Shown: positions 1-6,224 of the stretch, piece after piece
How the letters are laid out: each line of letters begins with the position of its first letter
Numbering within the stretch: position 1 is the stretch's first letter
Assembly (NCBI GenBank): GCA_964644135.1
Contig: CAZXWD010000123.1
Coordinates: 1-8,356 of the forward strand
DNA length: 8,356 nucleotides
Source: CAZMOK01 sp964644135
GTDB lineage: Bacteria > Bacteroidota > Bacteroidia > Bacteroidales > JAGOPY01
Reading direction: 5' to 3'
Notes under the pieces: generated by a model
Database searches by the model: none
The model's input: only the letters and a program-made list of their open reading frames with translations
What the model was told of the DNA's origin: nothing
Position numbers and translations under genes: made by a program

Positions 1-37
1 GTAAATAATAAATAGTAAATATTAAGAAAGAGTAAAA

Positions 38-460
38 ATGAAAAAAATAATATTTGTGTTTTTGGCCCTGATGGTCGTTTCAGTGGCAGTAACATCATGT
101 AAAAAAGAAGAACAGGCAAAGCCTGAGATCAGGAATTTTGAACTTGGATACGATGGAGATAAAACGGCAATTGCCGGGGAAGAGCTCCATATGGATGCCG
201 AAGTTGTTGCAGAAGGCACCATAAGCACGATCCGGGTTTACATACACCCTGAGGGTGATCATCAACTGAAAGATGGAGATGAGTGGGAGGTGGATACCAC
301 ATACACTAAATTCTCAGGACTAAAGAACACAAGCTTTCATGAGCATATCGATGTTCCTGCCGAAGCCGATACAGGTCACTATCATTTCCACTTCAGTGTT
401 GTGGATATGGAAGGTTACGAGTCTGAATATGAAGATGAACTTGAAGTGATCCTGCAATAA
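38..460 (+). CDS. DUF4625-type lipoprotein (first of a tandem pair)
   Basis: This 140-residue protein is probably a surface or periplasmic lipoprotein. A lysine-led hydrophobic signal (residues 2-18) runs into the lipobox V-T-S-C with Cys21 as the lipidation site, followed by a charged KKEE linker. The rest is a single beta-rich domain resembling the DUF4625 family of Bacteroidetes, whose function is not established. It is acidic and has eight histidines: 51, 70, 75, 101, 103, 114, 116 and 118. The stretch I-H-P-E-G-D-H (69-75) and G-H-Y-H-F (113-117) have counterparts in the next gene, so the two are paralogues. The next gene starts 9 bases after this stop, which indicates co-transcription. 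Metal binding is an inference from the His pattern. The ATG is preceded by an A-rich leader without a Shine-Dalgarno sequence. Any upstream operon partner lies outside the window. Confidence 0.85.
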   Translation: MKKIIFVFLALMVVSVAVTSCKKEEQAKPEIRNFELGYDGDKTAIAGEELHMDAEVVAEGTISTIRVYIHPEGDHQLKDGDEWEVDTTYTKFSGLKNTSFHEHIDVPAEADTGHYHFHFSVVDMEGYESEYEDELEVILQ

Positions 461-469
461 AAAAACATC

Positions 470-943
470 ATGAAACATATAAAAACACTGCCGGTGTTCC
501 TTTCAATCCTGCTTTTTCTTGCTGCTTGCAGTAAAGATGAAACTGATAAGGAATATCCGGCAATTGACATAACATTCGAAGAGGCATTCCCTAAAAACTG
601 CGACACGGTCTATGCAGGGGAGACCTTTGATGTTGTTTTGAGGCTGACCGATAATATGGAACTGGGCTCCTATTCAGTGGATATCCATCACAACTTCGAT
701 CATCATTCACACACAACAGAGATAGAGCAATGTGACCTGGATCCTGAAAAAGATCCTGTAAATCCCTTTGTTTATATTGAAGGCAGGGACATGCCGGAGG
801 GTTTGAAGGAGTTTACAACGAATCTACCCATCAGTATACCACCGGATATAGATAAAGGTGACTATCATTTCATGATAAGGGTAACCGACAAAGAGGGCTG
901 GCAATCACTGAAGGGCTTCGGGATCAAGATACTTGAAAGGTAA
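470..943 (+). CDS. DUF4625-type lipoprotein (second of a tandem pair)
   Basis: This 157-residue lipoprotein has a signal peptide at residues 1-19, lipobox L-A-A-C and lipid-carrying Cys20, followed by an acidic linker (SKDETDKEYP). The mature domain resembles DUF4625. It contains the His cluster I-H-H-N-F-D-H-H-S-H (72-81), two further cysteines (44 and 88), and the G-D-Y-H-F...V-x-D-x-E-G segment (130-143) that matches residues 113-126 of the upstream paralogue. In both proteins two histidines lie five residues apart in I-H-x3-D-H, and another sits in Y-H-F. This could be a conserved metal site (inference). It is the last gene of its operon: a structured 3' region and an intrinsic terminator follow. 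The family assignment rests on overall resemblance and Bacteroidetes context; the ligand is unknown. Confidence 0.85.
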   Translation: MKHIKTLPVFLSILLFLAACSKDETDKEYPAIDITFEEAFPKNCDTVYAGETFDVVLRLTDNMELGSYSVDIHHNFDHHSHTTEIEQCDLDPEKDPVNPFVYIEGRDMPEGLKEFTTNLPISIPPDIDKGDYHFMIRVTDKEGWQSLKGFGIKILER

Positions 944-985
944 AGCCGTAAGGTCCTGGTAGCAGGAAATAATCCGTTACCGGCT
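944..985 (+). other. Structured 3'-UTR segment (two stacked stems)
   Basis: Directly after the stop codon the RNA could fold into an outer helix, AGCCG (944-948) with CGGCT (981-985). It continues as TAA (949-951) with TTA (977-979) and GG (952-953) with CC (974-975), with single-base bulges at 976 and 980. Inside is a perfect 5-bp stem, TCCTG (954-958) with CAGGA (963-967), closed by the tetraloop GTAG; AATAAT (968-973) forms a one-sided bulge. There is no U-run, so this is not the terminator. It may protect the 3' end or be a decayed repeat. Seen by eye only. Confidence 0.35.
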
Positions 986-1007
986 CAAAGTGATAGTTAA
1001 CTGCTTA

Positions 1008-1044
1008 AAAGGGCACTTTTTAGTGCCCTTTAATTATTTTTTTT
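1008..1044 (+). terminator. Intrinsic terminator of the lipoprotein pair
   Basis: A perfect 10-bp inverted repeat, AAAGGGCACT (1008-1017) and AGTGCCCTTT (1022-1031), has a TTTT loop. It is followed by AATTA and then eight Ts (1037-1044). This is a classic Rho-independent terminator closing the transcript of the two lipoproteins and separating it from the cupin gene. Confidence 0.85.
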
Positions 1045-1109
1045 CGTATCTTTCCGTGTGAACCTCTGTAACCCTATTTATTGTTTACCAGGATAAAGAA
1101 TAATTAAGC

Positions 1110-1475
1110 ATGAGCATCCGGAAAGTAAATATCGAAAGCAAATTATCACAATTCCATGATCACTGGAACCCCAGGATTGTCGGGGAGCTGAACGGACAGT
1201 TCGTAAAGGTTGTCAAACTCAAAGGAACCTTTATCTGGCACAAACATGCCGGTGAGGATGAGCTGTTCTACATACTCAAGGGAGAGCTGAAAGTGGAGTT
1301 CAGGGACAAGACCATTTCAGTCCGTGAGAATGAATTTCTCATTGTGCCAAAAGGCATCGAGCACCGTTCACATGCAGATCACGAAGTATGGGCCATGATC
1401 TTCGAGCCGGCATCTACAATTAACACGGGTGACCAAAGGAGCAAGATGACCAGGGAGCACCTGGAAAAGATCTGA
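1110..1475 (+). CDS. Single-domain cupin protein (Cupin_2 type)
   Basis: This 121-residue cytosolic cupin has one complete conserved barrel. Motif 1 is present as G39...H44-x-H46-x4-E51-x6-G58, which supplies the usual two His and one Glu metal ligands. Motif 2 is present as P80-x-G82-x2-H85, the fourth ligand. All four ligands are intact, so it should bind a divalent metal; the substrate cannot be inferred. Small stand-alone cupins act as isomerases, dioxygenases or ligand sensors. No DNA-binding domain is fused to it. The ATG at 1110 gives the full domain, with an A-rich leader and no Shine-Dalgarno sequence. It lies after a terminator, so it is probably its own unit; TATCTTTC at 1047-1054 is one base off the -7 consensus and is the only promoter candidate seen. 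Confidence 0.88.
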   Translation: MSIRKVNIESKLSQFHDHWNPRIVGELNGQFVKVVKLKGTFIWHKHAGEDELFYILKGELKVEFRDKTISVRENEFLIVPKGIEHRSHADHEVWAMIFEPASTINTGDQRSKMTREHLEKI

Positions 1476-1509
1476 CCTGAAAACAATGTCGGTTCAGCTT
1501 TATTAAACC

Positions 1510-1517
1510 TATCTTTG
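1510..1517 (+). promoter_or_regulatory. Candidate Bacteroidetes -7 element
   Basis: TATCTTTG matches TAnnTTTG exactly and lies 33 bases before the ATG at 1551, a reasonable leader length. No clear TTTG -33 box is seen 19-21 bases upstream (only TG-containing sequence near 1487), so the assignment is moderate. It would let the barrel gene be transcribed separately from the cupin gene. Confidence 0.45.
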
Positions 1518-1550
1518 TTTTTATCCTAAGATCAAATCAAAATAGTTATT

Positions 1551-2411
1551 ATGAAGATTTGCCGATGGTGCATATTACTTTCCGTCCTTATTCTTTTTTT
1601 CTCTGACACAGTTGCACAGGAAAGCTTGAAAGGCAACAAAATAATCCACTTTTCAATCGGGCCGAACCTGGCAAACTTCCTAAGTGCTGAAGCACCACAC
1701 AAGCTATATACTTTCGGGCCTGATACGGCTTTTGCCGAACATGACCCTGTCTGGGACATTGACTACCAGACCAGCCTGTTTAGCGATATTTTATTAGGGA
1801 TAGCAACAGGCTTTAGCTTTGAATATTTTTTCGGGAATAGTGTTTCAATTTCCGGGGGTATAAATTATGAAATGAAGGGGATCAATCTTAATTATACTGC
1901 CTTAGAGAATAACATGGAAAAAACGTTTGAATGCAAGATCAATAATAACTATGTCACCATACCCATTCTCATAAGAAGCTACCTGGGAGAGAAAAAAGAG
2001 TTTTTCATGATGGCCGGCTTTTATTCCGGATTCCTGGTCAGTTCAAAAATACACTACTACAAAGAAATATTTTACCCGGAAGATCAAAGCTCAATGAAAT
2101 TATGGTCTGATGGCGAAGATGAAGACCTTGACTATACAAGCAATTTTGATTTTGGAGTTACACTGGGCGGCGGATTCCTGAAAGACCTTTCGGAAAAATT
2201 CACGTTACGGACAGAATTGCTGCTCAACTTCGGAATGATAAAGCTCGATGCAAAATATGATAACGACTATGGAGAATTAGTTGTGCCCGGCGGATCACAA
2301 CTAATGAAAAAAATGGTCAGGTCGAAAAACTATTTTGGCCTCAATTCCAACTCAAGAAATATCAGCCTCGCTTTGAATGTGGGAATAGGCTACCGGATTG
2401 GTAATAATTAA
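1551..2411 (+). CDS. Secreted outer-membrane beta-barrel protein (porin-like, OMP_b-brl_2 type)
   Basis: This 286-residue protein has a Sec signal peptide (about residues 1-23, hydrophobic core ending D-T-V-A-Q). The mature part alternates aromatic and Gly-rich strands such as S-I-G-P-N-L-A-N-F, G-F-S-F-E-Y-F-F-G-N and G-V-T-L-G-G-G-F-L, and ends with a strand reading L-A-L-N-V-G-I-G-Y-R-I. This is the pattern of the small 8-10-stranded barrels annotated in Bacteroidetes as porin family or outer membrane beta-barrel (PF13568-like) proteins. Acidic stretches such as D-G-E-D-E-D-L-D-Y could form extracellular loops. The function is unknown; such proteins are usually abundant structural or small-solute barrels. 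The gene is monocistronic by spacing: 75 bases after the cupin and 108 bases before the next start. No terminator hairpin was found after its stop. Confidence 0.8.
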   Translation: MKICRWCILLSVLILFFSDTVAQESLKGNKIIHFSIGPNLANFLSAEAPHKLYTFGPDTAFAEHDPVWDIDYQTSLFSDILLGIATGFSFEYFFGNSVSISGGINYEMKGINLNYTALENNMEKTFECKINNNYVTIPILIRSYLGEKKEFFMMAGFYSGFLVSSKIHYYKEIFYPEDQSSMKLWSDGEDEDLDYTSNFDFGVTLGGGFLKDLSEKFTLRTELLLNFGMIKLDAKYDNDYGELVVPGGSQLMKKMVRSKNYFGLNSNSRNISLALNVGIGYRIGNN

Positions 2412-2519
2412 CTCAAAACCGCGAACAGTAAATTCCAATCCCCGTATAATCCCATAATTAACTTTTTCTTTTAGTAACTTCGCGTTTGATTTTGAAAATC
2501 ACAGCATTGCCTGTACACT

Positions 2520-3050
2520 TTGAAAAGGATCATCGCCATATCGCTCCTGTTTTCTCTGCTTGCCCCCGTTGCAGGCCTGTATGTGTGGCTTCAGTACGAA
2601 AAAAAACAGGTGAAAGAAGAGGTTAAGCATGCCATTCTGAATGGGCTTGAAAGGGATCAACTCGTATGCCTGACCTTTCCTGTTGATGAGCTTGAAGCAT
2701 TCATAGAATGGGAAAACGAATATGAATTTGAGTTCAGGGAGGAGATGTACGATGTGGTTGAAACCGAATCATCTGAGGGTTTCATCAGTTTCTGGTGCTG
2801 GCACGACAGCAAGGAGACCAGGCTGAACGACCGGATAGACGATCTTCTTGCGGGCGGGTTGAATAATGATCCTGTTAACCAGGACAAACACATTAAGCTT
2901 CTCCAATTCTTTAAGACATTGTATCCCACAATTACCGGGCAGATTGAGCCCACTCACCCAATATTTTCAAGTATAGGAACGGACCTGATCAGAAAATACT
3001 GGAAATCTCCTTTCATTTCTCCACCTGTACCCCCTCCCGAAATAGTTTGA
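2520..3050 (+). CDS. Uncharacterised membrane-anchored protein upstream of a TonB receptor
   Basis: This 176-residue protein seems to start at TTG (2520). The frame is open only from 2496, contains no ATG there, and TTG-AAA-AGG gives a normal M-K-R-I-I signal-anchor start; CTG at 2511 is the only other nearby candidate. Residues 3-24 are one hydrophobic segment with no lipobox Cys, so it is probably an uncleaved anchor with a periplasmic domain. The domain begins with a charged helix (27-46). It then has acidic and aromatic stretches (E-W-E-N-E-Y-E-F-E-F-R-E-E-M), the striking F-W-C-W-H-D-S-K-E-T segment, and a Pro-rich C-terminus. I cannot place it in a named family. Its position 82 bases before the receptor, on the same strand, suggests an accessory role for that receptor (inference). 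TAACTTCG at 2475-2482 is a weak -7 candidate. Confidence 0.72.
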   Translation: MKRIIAISLLFSLLAPVAGLYVWLQYEKKQVKEEVKHAILNGLERDQLVCLTFPVDELEAFIEWENEYEFEFREEMYDVVETESSEGFISFWCWHDSKETRLNDRIDDLLAGGLNNDPVNQDKHIKLLQFFKTLYPTITGQIEPTHPIFSSIGTDLIRKYWKSPFISPPVPPPEIV

Positions 3051-3082
3051 GATAAATACGTGCAGTTTTAAGTTGCAATTGG

Positions 3083-3110
3083 ATGATCTTCATGGATCAT
3101 TGATTTTTTT
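3083..3110 (+). terminator. Weak hairpin plus T-run (possible attenuator) before the receptor gene
   Basis: ATGATC (3083-3088) and GATCAT (3095-3100) are perfect 6-bp arms around a 6-base loop, followed by TGA and seven Ts (3104-3110). The form is that of an intrinsic terminator, but with only two G-C pairs. It may terminate part of the transcription from the upstream gene, setting the dose of the receptor, or it may be chance. No strong separate promoter for the receptor is visible in the remaining 22 bases. Confidence 0.35.
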
Positions 3111-3132
3111 CGAACTATTAAAAAGACGATAG

Positions 3133-5544
3133 ATGAGAAAACTAATTCTATTGTTGATTGCGCTGGTTATGAATGCCGGTGCAATCGCACAGATAATTAC
3201 TATTAAGGACAGCGAAACTGGCCTTCCGCTTGACCTTGTGACCATCGCAAGCGAAGATCCCAGGGCATTTGCGGTTACCAATCCACAGGGCCAGGCCAGA
3301 ATTAATACCTTTGAAGGGGCGGATAAGATAGAGATCAGGCTCATGGGTTATAAAACGACTGAGCTGAGCTATTCCCGTATTGAGAGCTCAGGCTTTGTGA
3401 TCGAACTTATGCCCTCACAAATATCCCTGAACCAGGTTGTGATCTCCGCAACCCGCTGGAGCCAACCCAGGAGGGACATTCCTGCCAAAATAACAAGTAT
3501 TACCCCAAAGGATGGCATGCTCCAGAACCCTCAGACGGCAGCCGACCTGCTTGGTTCTTCCGGTGAGGTTTTTATCCAGAAAAGCCAACAAGGCGGGGGT
3601 AGCCCTATGATAAGAGGGTTCTCGACAAACAGGCTGCTTTATACCGTGGATGGGGTTCGTATGAACACAGCCATTTTCCGCAGTGGCAACCTGCAGAACA
3701 TTATCTCGCTCGACCCCTTTGCCATTGAAAACACCGAGGTTTTCTTCGGTCCGGGCTCAGTAATTTATGGCAGTGATGCCATTGGGGCTGTTATGAGCTT
3801 CCATACTCTTACACCCCGTTTTTCACTCACAGACAAACCGATGGTCACGGGCAGGGCTGAAGCAAGGCATTCCACGGCAAACAATGAGTTCACCGGGCAT
3901 TTCAATATCAATGTAGGCTGGAAGAAATGGGCAACAATTACCAGCTTTTCTGCCAACGACTACGGCGACCTGCTTATGGGCAGGAACGGCCCCGATGAAT
4001 ACCTGCGCGATTTTTATGTTAAAAGGATAGACGGAACAGACGTTGTGGTTGCAAATGAAAACCCGCGTCTGCAGGTACCATCAGGTTACTCCCAGATGAA
4101 CCTCATGCAGAAGGTCAGGTATATGCCCGTTGAAAACTGGGATATCCAGTATGGCTTCCACTATTCCACAACGACTGATTATGACCGTTACGACAGGCTG
4201 ATAAGGACCCGCAACGGGCTTCCCCGTAGCGCTGAATGGAAATACGGTCCGCAGGTGTGGATGATGAACAATCTCAGTGTTACCCACAGCAAAGAAAACG
4301 GGATCTTCGAACAGATGACCATCCGCCTTGCACACCAGTTCTTCGAGGAAAGCAGGATCGACAGGGACTTTAATGATATCACAAGGTTCAGGAGAGTGGA
4401 AAAAGTGAATGCTTTTTCGGCCAACGTCGACTTCCTAAAAAAGATCAGAGGAAAAACAACACTTTTCTATGGTGTTGAAGCTGTTATGAACGATGTTAAC
4501 TCAGAAGGGACCGACGAAGATATCACAACCGTCCGGATAACTCCCGGTCCATCAAGGTATCCACAGTCGACCTGGTCGTCGTATGCAGCCTATTTTACAT
4601 TTCAACACCAGCTTACAGAAAAGCTGATGTTACAGGCCGGGGCCAGGTATAATCAGTACATGCTGGAAGCAGACTTCACGGCAAACCTCGATTTTTATCC
4701 GCTGCCATTCAATACAGCGGAAATAAACAACGGGGCCTTGACGGGAAGCATAGGTGCCGTCTATTCACCGTCAGAAAAACTCACCCTGAGCCTCAATGCA
4801 TCCACCGGTTTCCGCTCGCCAAACGTAGACGACATAGGAAAAATATTCGATTCGGAGCCGGGATCGGTGGTAGTGCCAAATCCGGATTTAAAGGCCGAAT
4901 ATGCTTACAATCTTGAAGCCGGCCTTGCAAAAGTATTCGGTGAGGCCGTCAAGATCGACTTCAACGCTTTCTATACACTCCTCAACAATGCCATGGTACG
5001 TCGTGATTATACATTGAACGGGCAGGACAGCATAATGTACGACGGCGAAATGAGCAAGGTACAGGCTGTTCAGAACGCCTCACAAGCTGCTGTTTACGGA
5101 TTCGAAGCGGGTATTGAAATTAAGCTGCCAGGCGGGGTGGCCTTATCGTCGAGGTATAATTACCAGGTTGGCGAAGAAGAGCTGGAAGACGGGACCACCA
5201 GCCCTACCCGGCATGCAGCGCCCGGGTTCGGGGTTACCAGACTGACCTATCTTTTCAATAAGCTGAATATGCAGTTTTATGCAATTTACAGCGGAGGAAA
5301 GGATTTTGATGAAATGCCGGAAGAGGAAAAGGGTAAAGATTATCTTTATGCAACGGATGAAAACGGCAATCCCTACTCTCCATCGTGGTATACCCTGAAC
5401 TTTAAGGCCATGTACCAGTTGACAGATGTATTTTCAGTAAGCGCAGGGGTTGAAAACCTGACCGATCAGCGCTACAGGCCATACAGTTCCGGCATTACAG
5501 CTCCGGGAAGGAACTTTATCCTTTCAGTACGTGCAACTTTTTAG
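3133..5544 (+). CDS. TonB-dependent outer-membrane receptor, heme/hemoglobin-receptor-like
   Basis: This 803-residue protein is an energised outer-membrane importer. A signal peptide (1-20, ending A-I-A-Q) is followed by a carboxypeptidase-regulatory-like beta-sandwich (about 21-95), as is usual in Bacteroidetes. A TonB-box-like Q-V-V-I-S-A-T-R (101-108) comes next. The plug (about 112-230) contains G-G-G-S-P-M-I-R-G-F, V-D-G-V-R-M-N and F-G-P-G-S-V-I-Y-G-S-D-A-I-G. The 22-strand barrel ends with E-N-L-T-D-Q-R-Y-R-P and a C-terminal Phe, the outer-membrane insertion signature. The plug and the FRSP (560-563) / NPDL (583-586) pair resemble heme/hemoglobin receptors of the HmuR type. However, no histidine lies between FRSP and NPDL, where HmuR-type receptors have a heme ligand, so the substrate may be another metal complex. 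It is full length and intact, and probably co-transcribed with the anchored protein upstream. Confidence 0.9.
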   Translation: MRKLILLLIALVMNAGAIAQIITIKDSETGLPLDLVTIASEDPRAFAVTNPQGQARINTFEGADKIEIRLMGYKTTELSYSRIESSGFVIELMPSQISLNQVVISATRWSQPRRDIPAKITSITPKDGMLQNPQTAADLLGSSGEVFIQKSQQGGGSPMIRGFSTNRLLYTVDGVRMNTAIFRSGNLQNIISLDPFAIENTEVFFGPGSVIYGSDAIGAVMSFHTLTPRFSLTDKPMVTGRAEARHSTANNEFTGHFNINVGWKKWATITSFSANDYGDLLMGRNGPDEYLRDFYVKRIDGTDVVVANENPRLQVPSGYSQMNLMQKVRYMPVENWDIQYGFHYSTTTDYDRYDRLIRTRNGLPRSAEWKYGPQVWMMNNLSVTHSKENGIFEQMTIRLAHQFFEESRIDRDFNDITRFRRVEKVNAFSANVDFLKKIRGKTTLFYGVEAVMNDVNSEGTDEDITTVRITPGPSRYPQSTWSSYAAYFTFQHQLTEKLMLQAGARYNQYMLEADFTANLDFYPLPFNTAEINNGALTGSIGAVYSPSEKLTLSLNASTGFRSPNVDDIGKIFDSEPGSVVVPNPDLKAEYAYNLEAGLAKVFGEAVKIDFNAFYTLLNNAMVRRDYTLNGQDSIMYDGEMSKVQAVQNASQAAVYGFEAGIEIKLPGGVALSSRYNYQVGEEELEDGTTSPTRHAAPGFGVTRLTYLFNKLNMQFYAIYSGGKDFDEMPEEEKGKDYLYATDENGNPYSPSWYTLNFKAMYQLTDVFSVSAGVENLTDQRYRPYSSGITAPGRNFILSVRATF

Positions 5545-5590
5545 GAGGGTTATTGTTAAAATAGATGTAATTTAGAATCAAAAGTATTAG

Positions 5591-5654
5591 TACCCACCCC
5601 CTCAATCCCCCTCCCTGCTGGCAGGGAGGGGGAGGCCGAAGGCGGGGGAGGGTA
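5591..5654. repeat. G/C-rich nested inverted repeat (REP/MITE-like)
   Basis: The inner palindrome has perfect 12-bp arms, CCCCCTCCCTGC (5607-5618) and GCAGGGAGGGGG (5621-5632), separated by only TG. The outer arms are TACCCACCCCC (5591-5601) and GGGGGAGGGTA (5644-5654), which pair except for one A-A mismatch. The asymmetric linkers are TCAAT and AGGCCGAAGGC. The whole 64-bp unit is far more GC-skewed by strand than its AT-rich surroundings. It resembles the dispersed intergenic elements that yield spurious proteins reading PSPAFGLPLPASREG. It sits 47 bases after the receptor stop and could also help terminate that transcript. Confidence 0.75.
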
Positions 5655-5704
5655 AGGCAATTATAATTTCGCAAAATATTTTCATCACATAAAAAAATTG
5701 AGTA

Positions 5705-6124
5705 ATGTCAACAAGCAATTCAAAAGCAAAATGGAACGGGACCCTCAAGGAGGGCAAAGGAATTATGAACTTCACAGGGTATGAAGGCCCTTTTACATTC
5801 GCCTCAAGGTTTGCGGACGGAAAGGAGACCAACCCCGAAGAACTGCTCGGGGCAGCTCATGCAGGCTGTTTCTCACAGTTCCTTTCGGCGCTTATCAGCG
5901 GTGAAGACCTGGTACCCGAAATAGAAACAAAAGCAAAGGTACATCTTGGGAATGATGATACCGGACCACTGATCACTTTGATCGAGCTGTCGACAGAAGT
6001 GAAATGTGACGGCTTGTCGCAGGAAAAATTTGACGAGCTTGCAGCCAGGGCAAAAGAAAACTGCCCGGTTTCAAGACTGTTTAAACCGACTGATGTCAAG
6101 CTGGAAGCAAAACTTATCCAGTAA
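5705..6124 (+). CDS. OsmC-family thiol peroxidase
   Basis: This 139-residue cytosolic protein is a full-length OsmC-type enzyme, which reduces organic hydroperoxides through two cysteines. The peroxidatic Cys55 lies in N-P-E-E-L-L-G-A-A-H-A-G-C-F (43-56) and the resolving Cys120 in E-N-C-P-V-S-R-L-F (118-126). Arg35 and Glu46 match the positions of the conserved Arg and Glu that activate the peroxidatic Cys. A third cysteine (101) is extra. The N-terminal A-K-W-N-G-T-L-K-E-G-K-G strand is typical of OsmC rather than the longer Ohr branch, though the paralogue type cannot be fixed by eye. TAATTTCG at 5664-5671, one base off TAnnTTTG, is a weak promoter candidate. It is followed by its own terminator and then by another Cys-based redox gene. 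Confidence 0.92.
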   Translation: MSTSNSKAKWNGTLKEGKGIMNFTGYEGPFTFASRFADGKETNPEELLGAAHAGCFSQFLSALISGEDLVPEIETKAKVHLGNDDTGPLITLIELSTEVKCDGLSQEKFDELAARAKENCPVSRLFKPTDVKLEAKLIQ

Positions 6125-6157
6125 AACAATAGCTTTGTCTATTTATTACAAGACCAT

Positions 6158-6179
6158 AAGGGGGAGTTATCCCCCTTTT
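6158..6179 (+). terminator. Intrinsic terminator after the OsmC gene
   Basis: AAGGGGGA (6158-6165) and TCCCCCTT (6170-6177) form a perfect 8-bp stem with a GTTA loop and a short T-run that overlaps the stem base. It is a strong hairpin with a weak T-tract (6176-6179, then C-T-G-T-T). It separates the OsmC gene from the next gene, so the two are probably not one simple operon. Confidence 0.72.
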
Positions 6180-6224
6180 CTGTTCTAAAACTTTTGTACT
6201 GGCTTTATCAAATTTGTATATTTA

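Noticed and set aside
1047..1054. TATCTTTC as the cupin gene promoter
   Set aside because: The last base deviates from TAnnTTTG and the -33 position falls inside the upstream terminator with no TTTG, so it is not listed as a separate feature.
4081..4424. Minus-strand open frames inside the receptor gene
   Set aside because: They are antisense shadows of the TonB receptor, with no recognisable domains and no start context.
5553..5571. TTGTTAA resembling a Rex half-site after the receptor gene
   Set aside because: The second half would read GATGTAA instead of TTAACAA, so only one arm is present.
5602..5832. Open frame on the minus strand opposite the start of the OsmC gene
   Set aside because: Its C-terminal part is just the translation of the G/C-rich repeat (PSPAFGLPLPASREG type) and the rest is antisense to the OsmC gene; this is a well-known kind of spurious protein.
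6006..6188. Short + strand open frame overlapping the end of the OsmC gene
   Set aside because: It lies in another frame of a well-supported gene and runs through its terminator; the composition is not protein-like.
6193..6216. TTTG and CAAATTTG as a promoter for the CMD gene
   Set aside because: The spacing is only 12 bases instead of 19-21 and the -7 box has a mismatch in its first base.
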